Source: an uncultured Prevotella sp.
GTDB lineage: Bacteria; Bacteroidota; Bacteroidia; Bacteroidales; Bacteroidaceae
Direction: 5' to 3'
Assembly: GCA_944319935.1 (NCBI GenBank)
Contig: CALUFM010000007.1
Location: 62,001-126,000 of the forward strand
DNA length: 64,000 bases
A model generated the notes under the pieces. The model was not told the origin of the DNA and searched no databases. It was given only the letters and a program-made list of their open reading frames with translations. How positions within the stretch are numbered: the stretch's first letter is position 1; every line of letters starts with the position of its first letter. Both the position numbers and the translations under genes were made by a program. Below, piece by piece: positions 34,356 through 41,569 of the stretch.

Positions 34356-35498
34356 TCAGCGGTTTTCGGCGTTTCGTCTTATTGTTATTTTCCCGTCATC
34401 GGCTATGTTCAGCTTGCCGTCCTTGATGTCAGCGGCGGTGAGGCTTCTTATGTGTCTGGCCACGATGTTTGTCGAGTCGCGGCGCGGGCCGATGCCCCTG
34501 CGCTGTGTGAACGAGTGGATTTTGCCGCCGAGAAAGCGTCCTTGGCGGTCGATGCCGGCTTCTATCACGGGGGCGTAGCTTGACACTCCGCTCAGGCTGA
34601 TGCCGTAAGGCGTGCAGAAGTTGCCGAGGCTGTAGGCTATCAGGCGGTCTTTGTACATCTCGATGCAGCGTGTCACGTGCGGGCCGTGGCCGTATACGAT
34701 GTCAGCCCCGTTGTCAATGCAGAAGCGGGCGAACTTGCGCAGGTCGCCGCGGTCTTCCCCGATGTATTTCTCCTTGCCGTAAGGCAGGTGGCTGAAGGCC
34801 TTGCCTTCGCCCCCGCCATGGAACGACACGATGATGATGTCGGCCTTGCTGTTGAGGCTGTCAAGGATGTCTTTTACCTTGTCCAGGTTGTTGTGCTTCA
34901 GCGTGTACGAGTTGTGCCCGAACGCGCAGAAGCCGTATTTCACCCCTCCGCGCTCTACTATGGCGCATTCTTTGCGCCCGTTTATCCCTGAATATTCAAT
35001 GCCGAGGTTGTCGAGTGTGCTTTCTGTCGCTTTCACGCCGGCCAGCTTGAAGTCCATCGTGTGGTTGTTGGCCATGCAGAGATAGTCGAACCCAGCTTCT
35101 TTAAGCAGCGGGGCCATGGTTGGGGGCATACGGAAGAAGTAAGAGTCGGCTGACTTCCTGGTGTCCCTTTGGAACGAAGTGTCGCATATCGCGCCCTCAA
35201 GGTTGCCGGTGGCTATGTCGGCTTGGGCGAGTATGTCTTTCACGTCGGCGAACAGTTTTGAGCCTCCTGCGGCGGGCAGGGCGTTGCTTGGGTAGGTTGT
35301 GCCCATCATGATGTCGCCCGTCATCGCTACGGTCAGCGTGTCGGCCGCTGATGGTTGCAGTGCGGTTTCCGGCGCGTCGGCCGCCTGTCTGGCGTCATTG
35401 CCCGTTGCGGGCTTCTTTGCGCCGGGGGTTGGCGGCGTGCAAGCAGCCGCGAGCGTGGTCACGCACAAAAGGAATGACAAGATGAAAGTGGGTTTCAT
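34356..35498 (-). CDS. CapA-family lipoprotein (metallophosphatase-like PGA_cap domain)
   Basis: 380 residues from the ATG at 35498. The lipobox is LAAAC (about Cys20), followed by a Pro/Ala/Thr-rich linker. The PGA_cap domain begins VAMTGDIMMGTTYPSNALP and continues with DIATGNLEGAICDT, LCMANNHTMDF, IVSFHGGGEGKAF and DIVYGHGPHVTR; these hold the metal-binding Asp, Glu, Asn and His residues. CapA proteins take part in poly-gamma-glutamate capsule handling, but most Bacteroidetes members lie outside capBC operons and their role is unknown. It lies downstream of an NlpC/P60 peptidase with a terminator hairpin between them. Confidence 0.88.
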   Translation of the reverse strand: MKPTFILSFLLCVTTLAAACTPPTPGAKKPATGNDARQAADAPETALQPSAADTLTVAMTGDIMMGTTYPSNALPAAGGSKLFADVKDILAQADIATGNLEGAICDTSFQRDTRKSADSYFFRMPPTMAPLLKEAGFDYLCMANNHTMDFKLAGVKATESTLDNLGIEYSGINGRKECAIVERGGVKYGFCAFGHNSYTLKHNNLDKVKDILDSLNSKADIIIVSFHGGGEGKAFSHLPYGKEKYIGEDRGDLRKFARFCIDNGADIVYGHGPHVTRCIEMYKDRLIAYSLGNFCTPYGISLSGVSSYAPVIEAGIDRQGRFLGGKIHSFTQRRGIGPRRDSTNIVARHIRSLTAADIKDGKLNIADDGKITIRRNAENR

Positions 35499-35531
35499 GG
35501 CTGGTGAAGTTTTATGTTGTTGATAAAAAAT

Positions 35532-35603
35532 CAAGAGCCGGGAATTAAGAAATGCGCATCACTGTCATGCGTGAACACATGCTGCCTTAATTCCCGGCTC
35601 TTG
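35532..35603 (-). terminator. Terminator between the NlpC/P60 gene and capA
   Basis: A perfect 18-bp stem (35532-35549 with 35586-35603) with a 36-base loop. On the minus strand it is followed by an ATTTTTTATC tract. Confidence 0.75.
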
Positions 35604-35625
35604 GTTGGCTGCGGTTTCCCGCCCG

Positions 35626-36177
35626 TTATTCCATCACCCTGCGCGCGCCTACGTAGCGGCGTGAGTAGTAACGTTCGTTCGAGTTGCTCACCTTGACGCC
35701 CTTTATGCTGGCGTGGATGAAGTTGAAGCTGCCGCTTATCGGGTCAACGTCAACAACGATGCCCACGTGCCCTATGGGGCCGCGCGAGTTCGAACCAGTG
35801 AAGAACACCAAGTCGCCCGTGCGCAGCTTGTCCTTGTCTACGGCCTCGCCTTGGGTGTACTGTGAGCGCGACGTGCGGTTGAGGTCGATACCCATGTTCT
35901 TGAACACGTAGCTCGTGAAGCCTGAGCAGTCGAAGGAGTTGGGGCCAGAGTGCCCCATGCGGTAACGCGCCCCGAGGTGTGAGAACGCCTCGCTAAGAAC
36001 GTCGTCTATCTGTGAGAATTGGTAGTCTTCGTCATACGCCTCGTTGTCGTAGAGGAAGTCGAAGTTGTCTATTTCTTCATATTGTTCTTCTTTGTCGTTG
36101 TTGTCGTTGTCCGCGCTGGCGGGTATGCCGGCCGCAAACGTCATGAGGGCAATGGCAAATATCTTCAGCTTGTTCAT
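35626..36177 (-). CDS. NlpC/P60-family cell-wall peptidase
   Basis: 183 residues with a signal peptide ending at PASA (about residue 22) and an acidic Asp/Glu-rich linker (23-60). The C-terminal NlpC/P60 (C40) domain has catalytic Cys84 in SFDCSGFTSYV, His137 in GPIGHVGIVV and His155 in FIHASIKGV. Such enzymes cut gamma-D-glutamyl bonds in peptidoglycan stem peptides in the periplasm. The length corresponds to a single-domain hydrolase of the Spr type without SH3 modules. Confidence 0.9.
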   Translation of the reverse strand: MNKLKIFAIALMTFAAGIPASADNDNNDKEEQYEEIDNFDFLYDNEAYDEDYQFSQIDDVLSEAFSHLGARYRMGHSGPNSFDCSGFTSYVFKNMGIDLNRTSRSQYTQGEAVDKDKLRTGDLVFFTGSNSRGPIGHVGIVVDVDPISGSFNFIHASIKGVKVSNSNERYYSRRYVGARRVME

Positions 36178-36424
36178 GTTTGATGGTTTCAGTAATAGTA
36201 TTTTGAGGGGTTCAAATTTTTCGTTTGCGAAGTTAATGAAAAAAAGGCGGAAAACAAAGTCTGTTTACATCTTTTGTGGGTGTGCAAAAAGCGTGCCAAA
36301 CTATGGCGTAAAACATGTTATCTGCTGTTATGCTGCATTTTACGGCAAGATGGCTGTAAAAAAACTTCAACCCGTTTTCTTTACATTCTTTAAGAAATAA
36401 GTCTTTCATTATTTAACTACTTTG

Positions 36425-36560
36425 TGCCTTTTTGCAAGTCGTTGATTTTCAGCGGTTTTGCAATAGGTGCCCTTTTGCGCCGCAAAAGGCCGCCTGTCAT
36501 CGTGTAAAAGGTTGCCTTTTGCAGCCTGAAAGGCAACCTTTTGCAAACCGCCTGACAGTC
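36425..36560. repeat. AAAAGGCC-type intergenic repeat cluster
   Basis: At least four units, including a 14-bp perfect hairpin (36506-36519 with 36529-36542). The stretch 36178-36424 is an A/T-rich leader and spacer without a visible gene. Confidence 0.7.
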
Positions 36561-36611
36561 AATCGCTTGCAGGCATTCCGTGTGGCGTTGGGGAAAAAGG
36601 CGGTCAACGGC

Positions 36612-36642
36612 TTGCCGGTTAGCGTTTTTTACGCTATCTTTG
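36612..36642 (+). promoter_or_regulatory. Promoter of the small membrane protein gene
   Basis: -33-like CTTG at 36611-36614, a 20-base spacer and -7 TATCTTTG at 36635-36642. The ATG is only 27 bases later. Confidence 0.6.
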
Positions 36643-36669
36643 TACGGCAACATCAATACAAACAGCATC

Positions 36670-36885
36670 ATGGAAAAAGACGACAAGCAAGGCAAAAAAC
36701 AGAAATCAGCCGGCGGCAGTATGGTTGTCGGCCTCAGCCTGGGCGTGGCCTTCGGCATAATATTCGGCAACTTGCCCGTGTGGATGTGCCTCGGCATTGG
36801 GCTCGGACTATTTGCTCCGAGCTTCTTGAAGAAAAAGGACAACGACACCGACGACGGAAAGGATGATGCCGACGGTGACGATTGA
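36670..36885 (+). CDS. Small glycine-rich membrane protein
   Basis: 71 residues. A charged N-terminus (MEKDDKQGKKQKSAG) is followed by a glycine-patterned hydrophobic hairpin (MVVGLSLGVAFGIIFGNLP, then WMCLGIGLGLFAPSFL), and an acidic Asp-rich tail. The Gly spacing resembles small glycine-zipper membrane proteins. It has its own promoter, which supports that it is a real gene. I do not recognise a function. Confidence 0.7.
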   Translation: MEKDDKQGKKQKSAGGSMVVGLSLGVAFGIIFGNLPVWMCLGIGLGLFAPSFLKKKDNDTDDGKDDADGDD

Positions 36886-36917
36886 GGCCGCCAAAAGTCT
36901 GTTTCTGACGCATTTAT

Positions 36918-36948
36918 TTTGAATTAAGCCGATTTTGCTGTAATTTTG
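36918..36948 (+). promoter_or_regulatory. Promoter of the AICAR transformylase gene
   Basis: -33 TTTG at 36918-36921, a 19-base spacer and -7 TAATTTTG at 36941-36948, 26 bases before the ATG. Confidence 0.75.
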
Positions 36949-36974
36949 CACACCGAATTGTAATATTACAGACG

Positions 36975-38156
36975 ATGAAAGAATTAGCATTAAAGTACGG
37001 ATGTAATCCTAACCAGAAACCTTCGCGCATATACATGGAGGAAGGCGAACTGCCCATAGAGGTGCTTAACGGCCGCCCCGGGTACATCAACTTCCTTGAT
37101 GCGCTCAACAGTTGGCAGCTCGTGCGTGAGCTGAAGGCCGCCACCGGCATGCCCGCCGCGGCCAGCTTCAAGCACGTGTCGCCCGCAGGAGCCGCAGTTG
37201 GCCTGCCGCTCAGCGACACGCTGAAGAAAATTTACTTCGTAGACGATGTCAAGATAGAGCTTTCGCCCTTGGCATGCGCTTACGCAAGGGCGCGCGGTGC
37301 TGACCGCATGAGCAGCTACGGCGACTTCGTAGCCCTGAGCGACACGTGCGACGAGGCCACGGCCACGCTCATCAAGCGTGAGGTAAGCGACGGAGTCATC
37401 GCCCCCGGCTATACCCCCGAGGCTCTCGCCATACTGAAAGGCAAGCGCAAGGGCACTTACAACGTAATCAAGATAGACCCAAGCTACACTCCTGCGCCCA
37501 TCGAGCGCAAGCAGGTGTTCGGCATAACGTTCGAGCAGGGACGCAACGAGGTGAAGCTGGACGACCCCGCCCTGTTTGAGAACATCCCCACCAAGAACAA
37601 GGCTTTCACCCCCGAGGCCAAGCGCGACCTCATCATCAGCCTCATCACCCTGAAGTACACGCAAAGCAACTCGGTGTGCTACGTCAAGGACGGACAGGCC
37701 ATCGGCATCGGAGCGGGCCAGCAGAGCCGCATCCACTGCACACGACTGGCCGGCAACAAGGCCGACATCTGGTGGCTGCGCCAGCATCCGAAAGTGATGA
37801 ACCTGCCTTTTGTTGACGGCATACGTCGCGCCGACCGTGACAACACCATCGACGTGTACATCAGCGAGGAGCATGACGACGTGCTGGCAGAAGGCACTTG
37901 GCAGAAGTTCTTCAAGGAGAAACCGGAGGTGCTGACCATCGAGGAAAAGAAGGAATGGATCGCCAAGAACACCGGCGTGAGCCTCGGCAGCGACGCCTTC
38001 TTCCCCTTCGGCGACAACATAGAGCGCGCCCACAAGAGCGGCGTTGAGTACATAGCTCAGGCCGGCGGCTCCGTGCGCGACGACAACGTAATCGAGACTT
38101 GCGACAAGTACGGCATGGCCATGGCCTTCACCGGCGTAAGGCTGTTCCACCACTGA
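36975..38156 (+). CDS. Stand-alone AICAR transformylase (phosphoribosylaminoimidazolecarboxamide formyltransferase)
   Basis: 393 residues corresponding to the C-terminal AICAR transformylase domain of PurH, without the N-terminal IMP cyclohydrolase domain (full PurH is about 510-530). MKELALKYGCNPNQKPSRIY matches the domain start and AASFKHVSPAGAAVGLPLSD holds the catalytic Lys-His pair. Other family segments are SPLACAYARARGADRMSSYGD, SNSVCYVKDGQAIGIGAGQQ and SDAFFPFGDNIERAHKSGVE. It formylates AICAR with 10-formyl-THF in purine synthesis. Other Bacteroidetes also have this single-domain version beside a full purH, so it could be a paralogue or specialised enzyme; a cyclohydrolase gene is not in this window. 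Confidence 0.9.
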   Translation: MKELALKYGCNPNQKPSRIYMEEGELPIEVLNGRPGYINFLDALNSWQLVRELKAATGMPAAASFKHVSPAGAAVGLPLSDTLKKIYFVDDVKIELSPLACAYARARGADRMSSYGDFVALSDTCDEATATLIKREVSDGVIAPGYTPEALAILKGKRKGTYNVIKIDPSYTPAPIERKQVFGITFEQGRNEVKLDDPALFENIPTKNKAFTPEAKRDLIISLITLKYTQSNSVCYVKDGQAIGIGAGQQSRIHCTRLAGNKADIWWLRQHPKVMNLPFVDGIRRADRDNTIDVYISEEHDDVLAEGTWQKFFKEKPEVLTIEEKKEWIAKNTGVSLGSDAFFPFGDNIERAHKSGVEYIAQAGGSVRDDNVIETCDKYGMAMAFTGVRLFHH

Positions 38157-38159
38157 TTT

Positions 38160-38280
38160 AAAGGTAAAAGGGTAAAAAAGTAAAAAGGTAAAATCCAAAT
38201 CTTGGAATTATCGCATTGCTTTTTTACCCTTATACCTCTGTTTTTTACCGTTTTACCGTTTTACTTTTTTACCTTTACAA
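38160..38280. repeat. GTAAAA-type inverted repeat
   Basis: The left arm is a run of (A)GGTAAAA-like steps (38160-38195). The right arm is a run of TTTTACC-like steps (about 38220-38277). Together they could form a long imperfect A-T-rich hairpin between the transformylase gene and the next small gene. A related run sits at 63710-63745. Confidence 0.65.
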
Positions 38281-38282
38281 AA

Positions 38283-38477
38283 GTGGCAGACATCGACGAC
38301 ATAATAGCTGGCGGCGGAATAGTGTTCCGCCCGGCCAAGAAGAAAGACGACAACGGCGGCGGCAAGGTGAAGACCAAGGCCAAGAAGAAGCAGTACATCA
38401 CCGGGGCGCACGGCAGCGGGTCGGCCCGCCAAAAGGCCAAGTACCGTGAGCAGCGCGCCAACAGGCACAAGAAATAA
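38283..38477 (+). CDS. Small basic protein of unknown function
   Basis: 64 residues if read from GTG at 38283. A longer reading from ATG at 38202 would translate the GTAAAA repeat into a Phe/Leu-rich stretch and is less likely. The product is VADIDDIIAGGGIVFRPAKK followed by a Lys-rich, Gly-rich tail ending in QKAKYREQRANRHKK. It is highly basic and probably disordered, possibly a ribosome- or nucleic-acid-associated protein. A terminator overlaps its stop codon, which supports a real gene. No function recognised. Confidence 0.6.
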   Translation: MADIDDIIAGGGIVFRPAKKKDDNGGGKVKTKAKKKQYITGAHGSGSARQKAKYREQRANRHKK

Positions 38478-38517
38478 AGACGGAACGCCATTCCTCGTAT
38501 CGGCGTTCCGTCTTTTT
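38476..38517 (+). terminator. Terminator after the small basic protein gene
   Basis: A perfect 14-bp stem (38476-38489 with 38502-38515) is followed by TTT. It overlaps the last base pairs of the stop codon. Confidence 0.85.
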
Positions 38518-38537
38518 CATTCTTCCATGTTCTACAA

Positions 38538-38645
38538 CCCGTTTTGCAAGGCATGTCCTTTTGCGTTCTAAAAGGCATCTTTTTGCCGCGCAGTTTGCCG
38601 CCTTTTTCATCATGAAAGACCGTCTTTTGCATGACGGCTTGCAAT
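38538..38645. repeat. AAAAGGCC-type intergenic repeat
   Basis: Several units such as GCAAGGCATGTCCTTTTGCG and AAAGACCGTCTTTTGCATGA. No gene is visible in 38518-38937. Confidence 0.6.
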
Positions 38646-38827
38646 AGCCTGATATTCAGAGGGTTGCATCTTGCTAGGAACTTGCGCCGTTACTCGTGGC
38701 CGTAGGCAGTCGGCGTATGTACGAATGAGGGCGTTCACGGTTGGAAGGCGATGCTCTTCATGCGGCGAACTGTAGCGGAATGGCGTGTTGGCGATATGTT
38801 TCTTAATCTTAAAAAACGGAAGTGCTT

Positions 38828-38858
38828 TTTGCCGTTAGGCTCTATTTTAGTAACTTTG
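38828..38858 (+). promoter_or_regulatory. Promoter of the MATE transporter gene
   Basis: -33 TTTG at 38828-38831, a 19-base spacer and -7 TAACTTTG at 38851-38858. Confidence 0.75.
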
Positions 38859-38937
38859 CATTGATTTTTCGGCGGTTAACCTGACAAATCGTTTTTCAAG
38901 CCGAGGCTTGTCATTGCATGGGTAAAAGCTAACGGAT

Positions 38938-40272
38938 ATGCGCAACAGGGACAATTTCACATTTCTGACGTCCGCGCCGGTTCACAACGTGATACTTACG
39001 ATGGCCGTGCCGACCATCATAAGCATGCTCGTGACGAGCGTCTACAACATCGTTACGACGTTCTACGTCGGCCGTATCAGCACTCAGGCCACGGCCGCCG
39101 TGGGCATAGCGTTTTCCGTTATGTCCATCATCCAGGCCGTAGGGTTCACCTTCGGGCAAGGCTCGGGCAACTACATCTCGCGCGAACTCGGGGCGCAACG
39201 CCACGAAAACGCCTCGCGCATGGCTTCCACCGGTTTCTTCTGCGCCATAGCCACGGGACTTCTGCTTGCCGTCGTGGGCATGTTTTTCCTGCGCCCCTTG
39301 GCCTTGCTGCTGGGTTCTACTGACACCATCCTGCCTGACGCCGAGCGTTACCTGGCTTTCGTCTTGATGGGCGCGCCGTTCATGTGCGGCGCGTTGTGCC
39401 TCAACAACCAGATGCGTTTCCAGGGCAACGCGGCTTATGCCATGTTCGGCATAATCACGGGCGCGGTCATCAACATTTTCCTTGCGCCGCTGCTAATATT
39501 TGTTTTCGGCATGGGCATAACGGGCGCGGGCCTGTCAACCTTGGCGGGGCAGGCGTTCAGCCTGTTCGTACTTATATGGATGACCCACAAGGGCGGCACC
39601 ATCCGCATACACTTCAGCAACTTCACTCCGCGCAAGGCTTATTTCAGGGAAATACTTGCCGGGGGCACGCCTTCGTTCACCCGTCAGGGCATGGCCAGCG
39701 TCGGCGTGGCTATGCTCAATGTGGCCGCCGGGGCTTTCGGCGACGCCGCCATCGCCGGCATGTCCATCGTCAGCCGCGTGACGTTCGTCATCTTCGCCAC
39801 CGTCATCGGCCTCGGCCAAGGCTTCCAGCCGCTGTGCGGCTTCTGTTACGGCGCGAAGCTCTACGCCAGGGTGCGCGAGGGTTATTGGTTCATAGTGCGT
39901 TTGGGCACAACGTTCCTTGTCTTTTGCGCCGTGTTGGGCTTCCTGTTCTCGTCAGGCATCATAGCCATTTTCCGCCATGACCCGGCGGTGATAGAGGTTG
40001 GCCGTGTGGCCTTGCGCTGGCAGTTGGTGACGCTGCCCCTCGGAGCGGTGGTGATGTACACCAACATGATGATGCAGACAATCCGCAAACCGTGGCAGGC
40101 CAACATCCTCGCGGCTTCGCGCAACGGCCTGTTCTTCATCCCCCTCATCATCATCCTGCCTCATTATTTCGGCCTTCTCGGCGTGGAGATGTGCCAGGCT
40201 TGGGCCGATGTGCTGTCTTTCATCCTGTCAGTGCCCATAACGGTGAGCGGCTTCAAGGCGTTGAGGGATTGA
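38938..40272 (+). CDS. MATE-family multidrug/toxin extrusion transporter
   Basis: 444 residues, normal for MATE proteins, with about 12 membrane helices in two related halves. The N-terminal half opens VHNVILTMAVPTIISMLVTS and VGRISTQATAAVGIAFSVMS; the second half has TRQGMASVGVAMLNVAAGAF and IGLGQGFQPLCGFCYGAKLY. The family exports cationic drugs or metabolites using sodium or proton gradients; the substrate here is unknown. Monocistronic, with its own promoter. Confidence 0.9.
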   Translation: MRNRDNFTFLTSAPVHNVILTMAVPTIISMLVTSVYNIVTTFYVGRISTQATAAVGIAFSVMSIIQAVGFTFGQGSGNYISRELGAQRHENASRMASTGFFCAIATGLLLAVVGMFFLRPLALLLGSTDTILPDAERYLAFVLMGAPFMCGALCLNNQMRFQGNAAYAMFGIITGAVINIFLAPLLIFVFGMGITGAGLSTLAGQAFSLFVLIWMTHKGGTIRIHFSNFTPRKAYFREILAGGTPSFTRQGMASVGVAMLNVAAGAFGDAAIAGMSIVSRVTFVIFATVIGLGQGFQPLCGFCYGAKLYARVREGYWFIVRLGTTFLVFCAVLGFLFSSGIIAIFRHDPAVIEVGRVALRWQLVTLPLGAVVMYTNMMMQTIRKPWQANILAASRNGLFFIPLIIILPHYFGLLGVEMCQAWADVLSFILSVPITVSGFKALRD

Positions 40273-40374
40273 GAAAGGAAGATGGAATTTGAATATCCTG
40301 TCGGCTTATTGACGATACGCGGATTAGGCGTAATAAGCAAACGTGTATTCAATAAGGTGGCACGCTTGGTTTTA

Positions 40375-40396
40375 GAGACGCAAAATTTTGCGTCTC
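40375..40396. repeat. Perfect 22-bp palindrome between convergent genes
   Basis: GAGACGCAAAA followed by its exact complement TTTTGCGTCTC, preceded by TTTTA. This hairpin type recurs in many unrelated genomes as an intergenic repeat. It may serve as a terminator for the MATE gene. Confidence 0.65.
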
Positions 40397-40484
40397 CCGT
40401 TGATGTTCCCTTTGTTTGGTGGCATGGCCTACTTTGTCGTAAGGCCTGTGTTTCTGCAAGAAAGCTGGTCGTGGAAATGCGGAA

Positions 40485-41045
40485 TCACCGCCTTGCGCAT
40501 TCCTCAAGCATGCGGCTCAGCGTCTCGTATTCTTTCTTGTACCGCTCCACCCGTGCCATGTCATTGTCAGTGGGGTGGGGTATGCGTGATATGTCCATGT
40601 TGTGCCGCAGGTCGTTCAGCTTTACACGGATGGCGAGGCTGTGCCCCCTGAAACGCCTGATGTAGGCTTCACGGCTGGGGGCTGTGCGCGAGTTCATCAG
40701 GTTTAGGGCATCGGCTATCTCGCGGCATTCCGCTTGCGTCATGTCCGGGCATTCCGTTTTCAGCGTAAGGACGATTTCATCCACCGTGCAGGGCGTGTCC
40801 TCGGCGGCGTCATGCAGGTAGCCTACGGTCTGCTCTTTCCAGTCGTTGCCGAGTGTGGCCACGGTGCTAAGGTGGCCGTCGAAATAGTCTTGCCCGGCCT
40901 TGTCCTTCTGTCCTGTGTGCAGCTTGCGGGCAAGGCGTGCGGCTGCTTCTGCAATGCGGGTGTGGCTGTCGCCCGTCCGCATTGCAAGTCCGTCAGCTCC
41001 TCCATGGGCTGAGCGTGATGTCTGTTCGCCGATGTTGTTGCCCAT
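40485..41045 (-). CDS. HD-domain phosphohydrolase (RelA/SpoT-hydrolase-like fold)
   Basis: 186 residues from the ATG at 41045. This lies 5 bases after the stop of the glutaredoxin-like gene, which supports coupling; a later ATG at 40982 is possible. Metal-binding HD motifs: His in ARKLHTGQKDKAGQDYFDGH and HD in GYLHDAAEDTPC; a later VKLNDLRHNMDISRIPHPTD supplies the final Asp. It is similar to the hydrolase half of SpoT/MESH1 proteins and related small hydrolases that act on (p)ppGpp or other nucleotides. The substrate is unknown. Confidence 0.8.
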   Translation of the reverse strand: MGNNIGEQTSRSAHGGADGLAMRTGDSHTRIAEAAARLARKLHTGQKDKAGQDYFDGHLSTVATLGNDWKEQTVGYLHDAAEDTPCTVDEIVLTLKTECPDMTQAECREIADALNLMNSRTAPSREAYIRRFRGHSLAIRVKLNDLRHNMDISRIPHPTDNDMARVERYKKEYETLSRMLEECARR

Positions 41046-41050
41046 GCTGC

Positions 41051-41353
41051 TTAACATCCGCTGCCGTCTATGCGGCATGACGCACCTTCGACGTTCTTGG
41101 GGCGTGGCTTGAGGCCGGCTTCTTCTGCCCTCAGCGTCACCGTGCCGTCGTCATGCACGAAGCAGGGGATGCCCACCGCGCCCACGCGCCTTATCGCGGC
41201 GAACGCCGGACTGTTGTCACGCAGACGCAGAAACTCTTTCAAGTTCTTTACGTGCGCCCCTATGTCTATCACTTCGTATTGGCTGTTTCCCTCCACCTGC
41301 TCGTCTACGTAGGCGCAGTCTGGGCAAGTCTTCATTCCGTAAATCTTAATCAT
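41051..41353 (-). CDS. Glutaredoxin-like protein
   Basis: 100 residues. The redox motif CPDC (Cys10-Cys13) follows MIKIYGMKT as in glutaredoxin-fold proteins, and VGAVGIPCFVHDDGTVTLRA has the cis-Pro of the fold. An 18-residue tail containing two more Cys (GASCRIDGSGC) is unusual for a glutaredoxin. It shares an operon with the HD hydrolase gene. Confidence 0.85.
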   Translation of the reverse strand: MIKIYGMKTCPDCAYVDEQVEGNSQYEVIDIGAHVKNLKEFLRLRDNSPAFAAIRRVGAVGIPCFVHDDGTVTLRAEEAGLKPRPKNVEGASCRIDGSGC

Positions 41354-41569
41354 TGCTTTGTTTCTTTAGGTTTTACTTGCAAGGATTATGCGTTAGAGCG
41401 AGGCGTAAATAGGCTTGCGCCTCGCCCTTTGTGGCATGACCTATGCAAAAATAGGGTTTTCTTTGATAATCTATTGCTTTTGTATTGACATATCTGTTGT
41501 CCGTTAAAACACTGCGGTTTTCTTGATGTTGTTTACTGGTGTTCAGTACAACAAGTTTGCACCGTTGTT

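Noticed and set aside
36990..38198. Long open frame (402 codons) on the minus strand opposite the AICAR transformylase
   Set aside because: Shadow of a conserved enzyme gene; Val/Ala/His-rich with no motif.
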